This document shows, in pieces, positions 1 to 8,342 of a stretch of 61,923 nucleotides of DNA. The notes beneath the pieces are model-generated. The model was not told the origin of the DNA. It saw nothing but the letters and a program-made list of their open reading frames with translations, and did not search any database. The stretch spans positions 1 to 61,923 of the forward strand of contig NZ_JACNMP010000020.1 of the NCBI RefSeq assembly GCF_017592335.1, given 5' to 3'. The position numbers and the translations under genes were made by a program. How positions within the stretch are numbered: position 1 is the first letter of the stretch; every line of letters starts with the position of its first letter. This DNA is from Pseudaestuariivita rosea (lineage in GTDB: Bacteria; Pseudomonadota; Alphaproteobacteria; Rhodobacterales; Rhodobacteraceae).

Positions 1-143
1 TTGATGTTCGGGAAGTCTGTGCTGTTTTCGAGGTAGCGTTTCACCTCGGCCTGACTTTCAAAGCGGCCAGAGGCGTAGCCTTTCATGACTTCTTGGATGA
101 TGGAGGCTGCAGGTTCATCACGCACCAATAGGCGGCAAAGCGT
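1..143 (-). pseudogene. Serine recombinase fragment (broken, runs off window)
   Basis: Reading down from position 143, the minus strand encodes TLCRLLVRDEPAASIIQEVM and continues KGYASGRFESQAEVKRYLEN before leaving the window. The phrase LVRDEPAASII...GYASGRF followed by a 'xAEVKRFLE' stretch is typical of the middle of large serine site-specific recombinases (resolvase/invertase family), just after the catalytic domain. An in-frame TAG at 144-146 precedes it, and the sequence upstream (to 329) does not resemble the N-terminal catalytic domain, so this is a truncated remnant. The C-terminal part lies outside the window. Whether any functional recombinase remains cannot be judged here. Confidence 0.5.
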
Positions 144-359
144 CTACAAATCTAGGGGCACCTCAAGACGTCTTCCCCAGAGCACCGCCATAGGGCATCG
201 CATGAGATAACGGCGGCGCTCTTTCGCCTCTGTCCCAAACCGCGATGCCCAGAAGGTGAGTGGCCCGATGCACCAGGCGCGCCGCTTGGGGGATCTTGCC
301 CTAAAGCAGGAAGGTCTTATCTGCAGCACATTTTGAAACGCAGATCATAGGTATATCAT

Positions 360-725
360 ATGAACAATCAAAAATTTTGGGACGCATTCAGTACTTTTGC
401 AGACAGTACGTGGGCATTTGCCGATGATGCCTGGAAAGCCTTAAGGTGGATTATCGCGTCAGTAACTGTTCTATTGATCTATGACCAATCCCAATCTATG
501 GGCGCTTTGGTTCTGGGCTTATCTCTTGGCCTGTTCTCGATTATCTCTATTGGGGCGAAGATCATTAAGTTTTCGTTCAGCGGTGTTACAGAAAAAAGCC
601 TCGCCAGGGGTCCCTTGGTCAGCATCGCGATTGCTACCATCTTGTTTCTTGTGTCAGTCTCGTTCGCAACAATGGTTTGGATCATTGTGGCTGCCCTTTA
701 TATACAAGTCATCGCAGCAGCATAG
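360..725 (+). CDS. Small hypothetical membrane protein
   Basis: Encodes 121 residues. A short hydrophilic N-terminus rich in Trp, Phe and Asp (to about residue 28) is followed by hydrophobic segments at roughly 30-40, 48-68 and 88-118, suggesting two to three membrane helices. No family recognised. Base composition is more AT-rich than the core genes. It is convergent with the DUF4123 gene at 823-1506 and next to a recombinase remnant, so it probably belongs to a decayed accessory region. An immunity-type role beside a type VI adaptor is conceivable, but only the location suggests it. There is no strong ribosome binding site; the first ATG is used. Confidence 0.5.
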   Translation: MNNQKFWDAFSTFADSTWAFADDAWKALRWIIASVTVLLIYDQSQSMGALVLGLSLGLFSIISIGAKIIKFSFSGVTEKSLARGPLVSIAIATILFLVSVSFATMVWIIVAALYIQVIAAA

Positions 726-822
726 TCTCACCTCATCACATGCCTACATCTTGGCCACAACAGGCGTGTCTTGCCATTGATATCTCTTATGGCGCATTGC
801 CGACTGATCTTGTCGTGCATCC

Positions 823-1506
823 TCAGGCTCGTTTCTCTCCAGAATAACGTTGGCCGTATCGTCTTTCAGGCGGTCTGTCGTGCCACAGGCTGCCCCTTGG
901 AGCACCACTGACAACCAACGCTTGCTCCAACAAGGGTTGACAAAAGATTACCTGGTCAAGTCGTGTTGTCCCAATTCCGCAAAACAATCCTTGATAACGG
1001 CGCTGATCATTGGCGGGCAATGCATTCAAAAAGTAGGGCAGGACGCTATCTTCCCAAAACCGAAAATACAGCCAACTGCCATTGCTGCGTTCAACTTTGA
1101 GAAATTTACGGAAATGCTTTCGGATATCCTTTAGTGCGGCAGAGGACAGCACAAACATGGCACAGCCCTTGTCCCAGTGGCACCATGAATCTTTGCCTTC
1201 CGGATCGCTAGAAAATAACGCGCGACTGAAGGTTGTAGTACGATCCAACTCAACGAGCCATGGGCAGACATTTGCCAATTCCTCGGCGGATTTACCGTCG
1301 AAAAGACACGTATGAGGCAACCCGCTTGCCTGTAGCAGTTCAGGCAAGTTCACCGTTTTGGCGGCGTCCACAACGGCGTATAGCCTGCGCGTCTCACCGC
1401 TATCTGTATCGGTCAACCTGTCCAAAATCCATGACGGCAGCGCTTCTTCGTCGGAGAAGGGATGATCAAAAAGTTCCGGCTGGTCGATGGTTTCAAATAC
1501 GAACAT
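823..1506 (-). CDS. DUF4123 protein (T6SS effector adaptor family)
   Basis: Encodes 227 residues. The core matches the DUF4123 family: 'LYAVVDAAKTVNLPELL' near residues 42-58, 'CLFDGKSAEELANVCPWLVEL' just after it, and 'SWLYFRFWEDSVLPYFL' near 143-159. DUF4123 proteins act in the cytoplasm as adaptors that load type VI secretion effectors onto VgrG or PAAR tips, and are normally encoded between vgrG and the effector. Neither is present: the gene ends facing an opposite-strand gene, and only a doubtful small reading frame lies upstream. It therefore looks like an orphan left by loss or rearrangement of a larger cluster. The basic C-terminal tail (about residues 205-227) is unusual. Family call is good; function in this genome is unknown. 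Confidence 0.7.
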   Translation of the reverse strand: MFVFETIDQPELFDHPFSDEEALPSWILDRLTDTDSGETRRLYAVVDAAKTVNLPELLQASGLPHTCLFDGKSAEELANVCPWLVELDRTTTFSRALFSSDPEGKDSWCHWDKGCAMFVLSSAALKDIRKHFRKFLKVERSNGSWLYFRFWEDSVLPYFLNALPANDQRRYQGLFCGIGTTRLDQVIFCQPLLEQALVVSGAPRGSLWHDRPPERRYGQRYSGEKRA

Positions 1507-1588
1507 GGCCCAAACGTATAAAATTCATTTTTATCGTAGAAACGTAACCAGCAAGATGCAATAGCGGGGTTGACTGTATTTGCGGCCT

Positions 1589-1720
1589 TCAAACCCTTTT
1601 TATAAGCAGGTCATAAGCAAACGGGTTATTGATATTCAGCTCTGGAAACGATTTGGGTTTGCTCTTGTGAAGCTGAGCGATATATGAGGCAGCCATCTCA
1701 TCCGCAGAGTGGAAATTCAT
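1589..1720 (-). CDS. Doubtful 43-aa reading frame, possible gene remnant
   Basis: The frame starts at the ATG at 1720 and ends with TGA at 1589-1591. The protein is plausible in composition (hydrophilic, with 'AASYIAQLHKSKPKSFPEL' and then 'NPFAYDLLIKRV'). Upstream of the ATG the same frame stays open for 17 codons back to a TAG, with protein-like content (CLQYLKWAIALGR). Sequence further upstream looks coding-like in a different frame, so this may be the 3' end of a frameshifted gene that once preceded the DUF4123 gene. No family recognised. Confidence 0.25.
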   Translation of the reverse strand: MNFHSADEMAASYIAQLHKSKPKSFPELNINNPFAYDLLIKRV

Positions 1721-1886
1721 GCGCCCCAAAGCGATTGCCCATTTAAGGTACTGCAGGCAGCCCAAGAACTACCACTTTGACAATCTCCGATTTCCCGGAA
1801 CAGGCATTCAAGTACTGCTATCGAAAGGCGGAAATGTCCGCAAAGTGTTGTACGATAAATCTTTAAAACCAATACTTTGATCCTGA

Positions 1887-2001
1887 GGGCAGCGACCGGT
1901 TCGAGGGTGGGCGAGAAGCGCCCTCCCGTCGTACTGTAAGCACGCATTTGGCGTGACGGGGCGCAGGTTGGGCGCTGGCTGGTGGTGCCAACCGGGCGGG
2001 A
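1887..2001 (+). repeat. Divergent copy of dispersed GC-rich palindromic repeat
   Basis: Begins GGGCAGCGACCGG and ends GGTGGTGCCAACCGGGCGGG, matching the copies at 24832-24919, 30314-30397 and 32260-32341 (the last inverted). In this copy the central hairpin loop is replaced by a longer stretch of about 30 nt, and the stems carry mismatches. The flank just 3' (about 35 nt, 'cagcgcttcaggttttcag') also resembles the 3' flank of the 24832 copy. The repeat makes up the middle of the 540-nt gap between the DUF4123 and Slam genes; apart from the doubtful 1589-1720 frame, nothing else was recognised there. Confidence 0.65.
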
Positions 2002-2047
2002 GTGTTTGAACAGCGCTTCAGGTTTTCAGAATGATGCTCGGACCCGA

Positions 2048-3328
2048 TCAAAACGTCCGTCTTAGCGTCAGTTCGCATTCGGTGACGGTGTAGTCGAAAA
2101 ACTCGATGTTTGATGTGCTGTCGGTGTAGGCGCAGCGGAGGTGGGGGGTGAAGGTGCGCCAGTTCAGGCGGCGGTTGGAGAGGGTGATGTCGACGCGGTA
2201 GTAGTCATCGGCGCGGGCGCGGGTGGTCAGGGGATAGTCGCCCGCATAATCGCGTTCGCCGATTTCAAGGCCCAGTCCGATTTCTGTCTGATTGTCCCAC
2301 GTTCTGGTCGCGCGCCCGAAAAAGGCTCGTCCGACGTAGGCCTGCGCATCGCTGCGGGCGCTGTATTGGCTAAGCCGTGTGCCTGCGGCCAGCGTCAGGT
2401 TGGGCTGCAGGTCGTATGACAGGCCGATGCCGGTCGACAGAAAGCCGCCGTCAAGTGTGTCGGTTGTCAGATAGCTGCGGTATTCCTGCAGGGCGGACAG
2501 CGACAGGACGGTTTTCGGGCCAATTTGGCGGTTCAGGCCGAAGCTGAGGCCGGTGGCGATGTTATCATCGTCGTCTTCGGTTTCCGTGTTGCGTTGATAG
2601 GCGCTTAGGGCCCAGCCATATGTGCGCTCGCGCCGCTCAAAAGTCAGCGCGGCGACCCGCGTGGTGCTGTCGAAGATGTCATCGGGATAGCGCCGTGCGG
2701 TCAGCCCGGCGTCAAAGATCAGCCGGTCCCGCTCGGACAGCCTGTGTCGATAGAAGCCGTTGAGGCCGAAAAGGACACCGGTGCCGGATGTGGCTTCGCC
2801 GTCGATCTGAAGCGTTGGCAGGGTGGGCACATCGGGGTCGAAGGTTTCGTTCGTGGTGGCCCGGTTGATGTTGGTCGAGGGCAGCAGGGCAAAGCTTACC
2901 CCCACGCCAAAGGGCCGTTCGTTTTCAATCACACGCAGGAAGGTGCGATAGCCCGCCTGCATGGTTTCATTCTGATCGATGCGCAGAAGCAGCCGAAACT
3001 GACGTGCCGAGGCCCCGTATTGCCGATCCAGCAGCAGGGTATGGGCCAGTTCACGGCGGGCGTTGAGGTAGTCAGGGTCGCGGGCCAGGATATCCTGAAA
3101 GGTGGCGATGGCCTGATCGTAACGGCCGTTGGCCTTGTGGATGCGACCCTGAAAGAACTGCCGGTCGGTGGGCGTTGGGTTTGTGGTATTCAGCAGCGCC
3201 TCGGCCTCGGCCAAGCGGTTCTGGGCGATCAGTGTGACCAGTTGCTGATCCAGGCTTTGGGCGCGGCTGGGGCCGGCGCTGGCCGCCGTAACCAGTAGGG
3301 CCGTTATGCAGATAAATATCAGTCGCAT
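2048..3328 (-). CDS. Slam-like surface lipoprotein assembly modifier (DUF560)
   Basis: Encodes 426 residues. A Sec signal peptide (hydrophobic core about residues 4-17, likely cleavage near residue 23) is followed by a TPR-type helical region (about 27-115, with 'NGRYDQAIATFQDILARDP') and then a long beta-rich region ending in Phe, as outer-membrane barrels do. The barrel opens with PFGVGVSFALLPSTNINRAT, the typical first strand of the Slam/DUF560 family. Slam proteins move lipoproteins across the outer membrane to the cell surface. The gene lies 33 nt downstream of a lipoprotein gene with a predicted substrate-like barrel, the order seen in known Slam-substrate pairs. Specificity is unknown. 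Confidence 0.75.
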   Translation of the reverse strand: MRLIFICITALLVTAASAGPSRAQSLDQQLVTLIAQNRLAEAEALLNTTNPTPTDRQFFQGRIHKANGRYDQAIATFQDILARDPDYLNARRELAHTLLLDRQYGASARQFRLLLRIDQNETMQAGYRTFLRVIENERPFGVGVSFALLPSTNINRATTNETFDPDVPTLPTLQIDGEATSGTGVLFGLNGFYRHRLSERDRLIFDAGLTARRYPDDIFDSTTRVAALTFERRERTYGWALSAYQRNTETEDDDDNIATGLSFGLNRQIGPKTVLSLSALQEYRSYLTTDTLDGGFLSTGIGLSYDLQPNLTLAAGTRLSQYSARSDAQAYVGRAFFGRATRTWDNQTEIGLGLEIGERDYAGDYPLTTRARADDYYRVDITLSNRRLNWRTFTPHLRCAYTDSTSNIEFFDYTVTECELTLRRTF

Positions 3329-3361
3329 CGGTGGTTGTGACAGGTGGGCGTTGCCGCGGGC

Positions 3362-3997
3362 TTATCTGTCGCGATTGGCTAGGATGCCGCCGACAATGGC
3401 GGTGCGGCCGTTGTCGCCTGAAAACGCTGTGACAACGCGGTCTGCGCCGATAGAGCCAGCCATGTTCGCAGTGACGCCCGAGTGTGTCACGGTGCCGCCG
3501 ACGGTCTGGCCGTCTATCGTGCCATCGACCTGCAGGTCACCGGACGTGCTTGTCAGCGTTTGACGAGTGAAATCGGCATTCAGGGTGATACGGCCCTCTT
3601 CATTGCGTATTCTAATGGGGTCGCTGCGGCTGCCGGTTTCAGACGCGATTGTCATCTGATATTCGCCGTCGTAGGTGGCGCTGGCTTCGGTGGGGGCGCT
3701 GCCGACAGTCGTGGTCGGTAAGACGCCCGCAACGGCAACAATGTCATCTGTTCCTGAAACCCGGCCCACCTGATAGGCAAATCCGTTTCCGTTGTTGTTT
3801 ACGCGGCCGCTGCGAAATTCGGCGTAGTCGTTGCGGTCGTCGGGATATTCGCCTTCGGCGCTGGGGGTTTGCAGGCGGCTGTTGAAATCAAGGTTGGCGC
3901 TGGGTGAGTCGCTGCTGTCATTGCTGATGCTGATGTTGCAGGCGGACAGGGCAGAGAAGCTGAGAACAACCAGGGCCGCACGGAAATAGAGGTTCAT
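3362..3997 (-). CDS. Lipoprotein, predicted Slam substrate (TbpB-like barrel)
   Basis: Encodes 211 residues with a clear lipoprotein signal: a hydrophobic N-terminus and the lipobox LSAC with Cys20. The start is supported by AGGAG seven bases upstream of the ATG. After a Ser/Asn/Asp-rich linker (about 21-50) the protein is beta-rich, with alternating Gly and Thr patterns (GTIDGQTVGGTVTHSG) and an ending GDNGRTAIVGGILANR. This is typical of the small C-terminal barrel of transferrin-binding-protein-B-like lipoproteins that Slam exporters recognise. It is first in a two-gene operon with the Slam gene. Ligand unknown; the surface location is inferred from the pairing. Confidence 0.7.
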   Translation of the reverse strand: MNLYFRAALVVLSFSALSACNISISNDSSDSPSANLDFNSRLQTPSAEGEYPDDRNDYAEFRSGRVNNNGNGFAYQVGRVSGTDDIVAVAGVLPTTTVGSAPTEASATYDGEYQMTIASETGSRSDPIRIRNEEGRITLNADFTRQTLTSTSGDLQVDGTIDGQTVGGTVTHSGVTANMAGSIGADRVVTAFSGDNGRTAIVGGILANRDR

Positions 3998-4092
3998 TGT
4001 GAACTCCTGAATAAATTTCGATGTCGCCCTTTGCCCCTCTATGACGTGTCATGGGGGTGAGTGCAAGGTACCGGGGTGTGGCATAGGCAAGA

Positions 4093-4115
4093 GGTCCCGG
4101 ATCAGGTCCGGGACC
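4093..4115 (-). terminator. Hairpin after the TIGR02302 gene
   Basis: A perfect 9-bp stem, GGTCCCGGA / TCCGGGACC, with a 5-nt loop lies 10 nt past the stop codon of the 4125-6713 gene. It is followed by only a weak T content, so it may be a terminator or one of the short CCCGGA-type palindromes scattered through alphaproteobacterial genomes. Confidence 0.4.
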
Positions 4116-4124
4116 CGCGGGGCT

Positions 4125-6713
4125 TTAGAACCGGTCCAGCAGGCGGCGCAGGTACTCAAGCTCGGTCTCTGACCGGTTTGGGTCGCCCGAGCGGCGGCGG
4201 ATTTCGTCCAGCAGTTCCTCGGCGCGGCGATAAATGTCTTCGCCTTGCAGCAGTTCCTGATCGGTGCCTTGGGCCCCCCGACGGTCATCGCCCAGATTGC
4301 GCCCCAGGGGATCGCGGCTAAGGGGGCGGGCCTGGCCCATACGATCACCAGATTGGCCGTTTTGTTGTTGGTTTTGCTGGTTCTGCGCCAGCGCTTCACC
4401 CAGATTGCGCATGCCTTCGCGTAGGGCTTCCATCGCGTCGGCCTGATTGTCCAGCGCGCCTGGCAGGTCGTTGTTGCGCAGGGCATCTTCGGCTTGATCC
4501 ATGGCGCGACCGGCGCGGTCCAGGGCTTCGCGCGCAGCGTCACCTTCGGGCGTGCCGGCACCGGGCAGGTTTTGCTGCTGGCGTTCCAATTCGCGGCGCA
4601 GGTCGCCCTGACGCTGGGCCAGGCTGTTTTCGCCCGATTGCGTGCCGCCCTGACCCTGTTGCGGTTGGCCGGGTTGTTGACCCTGACCCTGGCCCTGTTG
4701 CTGACCGTTGTCGTGCTGTTCGCCACGGCCCTGATCGCCGCTGCGGCCCTGATTTTGCTGACTTTGCCCCGATTGCGCGTTCGGATTGGACTGTTCCTGA
4801 AAATCGCGGAAGGCTTCGTCACTCAGGCCCTGCTGTTCGCGCAGGCTTTCGGCCAGACCTTCCATCGCCGGGTTGCCCTGACCCTGACCGGGCTGCATCT
4901 GGGCGGTGCGCATGTTTTCCATCATCTGGTTCAACTGATCCAGCAATTCCTGCGCTTCGGCCATGCGGCCCTGTTCCATCAGTTCCTGAATCTGGTCCAT
5001 CATCTGTTGCAGCTGGTCCTGCGTGATGGTGATGGTGTTTTCGTCCTGCGCCATTTGCTGGTCGCCGTTTTCCTGACCCTGTTGGGCCAGTTGACGCATG
5101 TAGTCGCGGGTGGCGTCGCGCAGTTCCTGCATCAGCTGGGCAATCTCTTCGTCGCTGGCGCCGTTCTCGATCGCCTCGGACAGGCGTTCCTGCGCCTGAC
5201 GCAGGCGTTCGGCGGCGTCCGAGATATCGCCCTCTTCCAACAGCACGGCCAGATCCCAAAGGGCCTGGGCGATTTCGTCCTGTTGTTCGGTGGTCAGACC
5301 GAATTCCGTCATGTTTTCAAGCCGCCGTAGGGTGACGCGCAAGCGCAGATAGGCGGTTTCCGACCGGAAAATATCGTCAGGCAGATGCGACACCGCCCGC
5401 AAGACCTGGGTCACGCGGGGGGCATTTTCCTTGGTCCACAGCAGATCGCGGCGTTGTTCGATGATCGCAGCCGCCATCGGATCAAAGAAGCGACGGCCGG
5501 GCAGGACGATCTGCGCCGGTTCGGACTGCCCCGTCTGGCCCTGTTCATCCTGCACGGTCATCGTCAGCGTGACGGGCAGGTTGGCGAAGGGGTGTAGTGA
5601 AAAATCCTCGATCAGGGTTTCTTCGAAGTTGCTGCGGTCGCCTGAAATGGTGATCGGCAGATCGACGACAATGGCCTCACGTGGTTCGGGATCGGTGGTC
5701 AGGCCGTGGCGGCGGTCGACCGATGGCAGATCAAGCACGATGCGCGCCGTACCGGACAGCACGCCATAGTCATCCTGCGCCGCGAAAGGCTGGTTCATTT
5801 CGCCGCTGGCCATGCGCTCGACCGGGCCGTTTACGCGGACCGTCGGTGCCGTGTCATCCAGGACAGAGATATTCCACGCCACGCCACCCGGTCCTTCGAT
5901 CGCGATGGTGCCGCTTTGCGTGACCTCAAAATCATGGACCATTGCGGGCGGTGTTTCGGGGTCGGCCGCGGGCGCAGGTTGGCCCGAGACGGTTTCATTG
6001 ACCGCAAGTGCGCCGACCTCGCCATAAAGGCGGATGGTGATGCGGCTGCCTTCGGGCACTTGCAGGGGGCCGGGTTCGATGTCGTTCAGGTAAAGGCTGG
6101 GTTTGGCGGTGTAGAAGGGCGGTTCGACCCAGCCTTCCCATGTGGGACCGACGGCCAGCGGTTCATTGGCGGTGGTCATGCCGCTGACGGTGCTGACGCG
6201 ATAGATCGATCCAAAGAGCAGCGCCGTGACAAAGGCGATCAGGGCGACATAGCGCAGGGCAAAGGGGTCGCGGTCCGAGATCTGCAGGTTCGGATCAACG
6301 GGTTTGGCGGCGCGGGCGCGGTCGGCCATGCGGGCCACGTGGATGCGCCAGACTTCCTCGGACTGCGTGTCACCGGCGCCGATGGCTTGCGTATCGGCCA
6401 GTGCGGTGATCGGGCGGCCGGGCAGGGTGGCATCGATCCGTTGCAGCGCCTCGGCCAGATCGGGCCAGTGCATCAACCTGATCCCGCGCACCAGCGTCCA
6501 AAGACTTCCGCCTACAAAACCGACGATGCCGCCCCAGACCACTTCGACCGGCAGGGTGTCGTGCAGCCCCATCATCACAGCAGCCAGACCCGCAAACAGG
6601 ATCGTCCAGAAGGGCCAAAAGGCCCGTGTGATCCGTTCGGCGGCCATGCCGATGCGAGTGATTTTCGCGGCACGCAGGGTGGATTTGGGCAGTTGGACGC
6701 TGTCTGACATCAT
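4125..6713 (-). CDS. TIGR02302 family (DUF4175) membrane protein
   Basis: Encodes 862 residues. N-terminal membrane helices lie at roughly 32-50, 56-76 and 155-172. They are followed by a beta-rich periplasmic-type region to about residue 430, a helical region, and then a very Gln/Gly/Asn-rich low-complexity stretch (about 560-790). It ends with a helical 'LEYLRRLLDRF'. This layout and the position after lysA match TIGR02302/DUF4175, a family restricted to alphaproteobacteria with no established role. It is last in the argH-lysA operon, 47 nt after lysA. Two consecutive ATGs start the gene; the second (6710) has better spacing from GGAGAG. The low-complexity region gives long open frames on the opposite strand that are not genes. 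Confidence 0.8.
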   Translation of the reverse strand: MMSDSVQLPKSTLRAAKITRIGMAAERITRAFWPFWTILFAGLAAVMMGLHDTLPVEVVWGGIVGFVGGSLWTLVRGIRLMHWPDLAEALQRIDATLPGRPITALADTQAIGAGDTQSEEVWRIHVARMADRARAAKPVDPNLQISDRDPFALRYVALIAFVTALLFGSIYRVSTVSGMTTANEPLAVGPTWEGWVEPPFYTAKPSLYLNDIEPGPLQVPEGSRITIRLYGEVGALAVNETVSGQPAPAADPETPPAMVHDFEVTQSGTIAIEGPGGVAWNISVLDDTAPTVRVNGPVERMASGEMNQPFAAQDDYGVLSGTARIVLDLPSVDRRHGLTTDPEPREAIVVDLPITISGDRSNFEETLIEDFSLHPFANLPVTLTMTVQDEQGQTGQSEPAQIVLPGRRFFDPMAAAIIEQRRDLLWTKENAPRVTQVLRAVSHLPDDIFRSETAYLRLRVTLRRLENMTEFGLTTEQQDEIAQALWDLAVLLEEGDISDAAERLRQAQERLSEAIENGASDEEIAQLMQELRDATRDYMRQLAQQGQENGDQQMAQDENTITITQDQLQQMMDQIQELMEQGRMAEAQELLDQLNQMMENMRTAQMQPGQGQGNPAMEGLAESLREQQGLSDEAFRDFQEQSNPNAQSGQSQQNQGRSGDQGRGEQHDNGQQQGQGQGQQPGQPQQGQGGTQSGENSLAQRQGDLRRELERQQQNLPGAGTPEGDAAREALDRAGRAMDQAEDALRNNDLPGALDNQADAMEALREGMRNLGEALAQNQQNQQQNGQSGDRMGQARPLSRDPLGRNLGDDRRGAQGTDQELLQGEDIYRRAEELLDEIRRRSGDPNRSETELEYLRRLLDRF

Positions 6714-6759
6714 CTCTCCGGGTTATATCTTTCCGGGTGGGCCATGTCACGGGATAGCG

Positions 6760-8025
6760 TCACAGCCATGGGGGTATGGTATCGCGTTTTATGATATCGT
6801 CAAAGGTCGGACGTGCGCGGATAACCGCGAATTGATCATCCTGCACCAAAACTTCCGGGATCAGGGGGCGGGTATTGTATTCGCTGGACATTACAGCGCC
6901 ATAGGCCCCGGCGGACCGGAAGGCGACCAGATCACCGGCCGCAACGGGCGGCATCATGCGGCCCTTGGCAAAGGTATCGCCCGATTCGCAGACAGGACCC
7001 ACGATGTCGAAAGGCTGCTGATCAACGCCTGGCTCAGCTTCGATCACGGGGATGATATCGTGATAGGCGCCATACATCGCTGGGCGCGTCAGATCGTTCA
7101 TCGCGCCGTCCAGGATCAGGAAATCCCGATCCTCGCCCGATTTCAGATAGATCACTTTGCTGACCATGATCCCGGCGTTGCCTGAAATCAGGCGGCCCGG
7201 TTCAATCTCGATTTCACAACCCAGGTGTCCCACGGTCCGCTTGATCAGCGCGCCGTATTCTGTGGGCAGGGGCGGGGCCTGATTTGAGCGGGTGTAGGGG
7301 ATGCCCAGCCCGCCGCCCAGATCAAGGCGGGTGATCGTGTGGCCGTCGGCGCGCAGCTGTTCGGTCAGCTCGGCGACCTTCTGATAGGCCAGCTCAAAGG
7401 GTTCCAGTTCGGTCAGTTGTGATCCGATGTGCACGTCGATGCCGATGACCTGCAGGCCGGGCAGCGACGCGGCCAGGGCATAAACTTCACGCGCACGGGA
7501 AATCGGGATGCCGAATTTATCACCCTTCTTGCCGGTTGAGATCTTTTCATGCGTTTTGGCGTCGACATCGGGGTTGATGCGCACGGTGATGGGGGCGGTC
7601 AGGCCAAGGCTGGTCGCGACTTCGCTAAGCGCGTGCATCTCGGGCTCGGATTCAACGTTGAACTGTCTGATGCCATCCGTCAGCGCCATGCGCATTTCGT
7701 CCCGCGTTTTACCCACGCCGGAAAAGACGATGCGGTCGCCCGGAACACCGGCGGCGCGCGCACGGGCGTATTCACCGCCCGACACCACATCCATGCCTGC
7801 ACCTGCATCGGCCAGCAGTTTCAGGATCGCCTGATTGCTGGCGGATTTCATGGCAAAGCAGACAAGGTGGTCGGTGCCCTCAAGCGCGTCATCAAACAAG
7901 CGGTAGTGGCGCAGCAGCGTTGCGCTGGAATAGCAGTAAAACGGTGTGCCGACCTGGGCTGCGATGGCCGCAATGGGCACATCTTCGGCATAAAGTTCGC
8001 CGTCGCGGTACAGGAAATGATCCAT
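6760..8025 (-). CDS. lysA: Diaminopimelate decarboxylase
   Basis: Encodes 421 residues. This PLP-dependent enzyme converts meso-diaminopimelate to L-lysine, the last step of lysine synthesis. The PLP lysine is in CFAMKSASN (Lys60), the HIGSQ motif and the glycine-rich 'DLGGGLGIPY' phosphate-binding region follow, and the CESGD motif carries the conserved catalytic Cys. Length is normal for the family. The start codon overlaps the stop of the DUF2834 gene (TGATG), which indicates translational coupling in a multi-gene operon beginning with argH. Co-transcription of arginine and lysine biosynthesis genes is common in this bacterial group. Confidence 0.97.
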   Translation of the reverse strand: MDHFLYRDGELYAEDVPIAAIAAQVGTPFYCYSSATLLRHYRLFDDALEGTDHLVCFAMKSASNQAILKLLADAGAGMDVVSGGEYARARAAGVPGDRIVFSGVGKTRDEMRMALTDGIRQFNVESEPEMHALSEVATSLGLTAPITVRINPDVDAKTHEKISTGKKGDKFGIPISRAREVYALAASLPGLQVIGIDVHIGSQLTELEPFELAYQKVAELTEQLRADGHTITRLDLGGGLGIPYTRSNQAPPLPTEYGALIKRTVGHLGCEIEIEPGRLISGNAGIMVSKVIYLKSGEDRDFLILDGAMNDLTRPAMYGAYHDIIPVIEAEPGVDQQPFDIVGPVCESGDTFAKGRMMPPVAAGDLVAFRSAGAYGAVMSSEYNTRPLIPEVLVQDDQFAVIRARPTFDDIIKRDTIPPWL

Positions 8026-8342
8026 CAGTCCACGGGCCGCGAGCGCAGGAATAGGTACAGCGGCAGGCCGCAGCTGACCCCGATGCAGAAGGTCGCCGGG
8101 ATCGCCACCAGCGCGATCCAGTTTTTGCGGACCGAGACCTCTGCCACGATAAAGACCGTCAGGGCGATGGCGGCGATGACCAGATCCCAGTAAAGGCCGG
8201 TGGTCGCCGCGTTAACCTTCCACGCGTCGACCATGGCCGACAGGCTGACGCCATTGGCGGCAAACCAGCTGATAAAGTGGAACATCGGGTGGATCGCACC
8301 CCAGATGGCCAGGGCCAGAAACAACATGCGTAAAGGTGACAT
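8025..8342 (-). CDS. DUF2834 membrane protein
   Basis: Encodes 105 residues with three hydrophobic segments (about 4-28, 48-68, 76-98). The layout and phrases such as 'HFISWFAANG' and 'WDLVIAAIALTVFIVAE' match DUF2834, a small family of bacterial inner-membrane proteins of unknown role. The start overlaps the stop of the upstream 40-aa lipoprotein as TAATG, and its own stop overlaps lysA as TGATG, so it is locked into the argH-lysA operon. No catalytic residues can be proposed. Confidence 0.75.
   Translation of the reverse strand: MSPLRMLFLALAIWGAIHPMFHFISWFAANGVSLSAMVDAWKVNAATTGLYWDLVIAAIALTVFIVAEVSVRKNWIALVAIPATFCIGVSCGLPLYLFLRSRPVD

Noticed and set aside
4494-5330. 278-aa open frame on the plus strand, Leu- and Ala-rich
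   Set aside because: It is the complement of the Gln/Gly-rich low-complexity part of the TIGR02302 gene. Its composition is an artefact and no family matches.
5706-6707. 333-aa open frame on the plus strand opposite the TIGR02302 gene
   Set aside because: Asp/Gly/His-rich shadow of a high-GC gene; no domain and no ribosome binding site.
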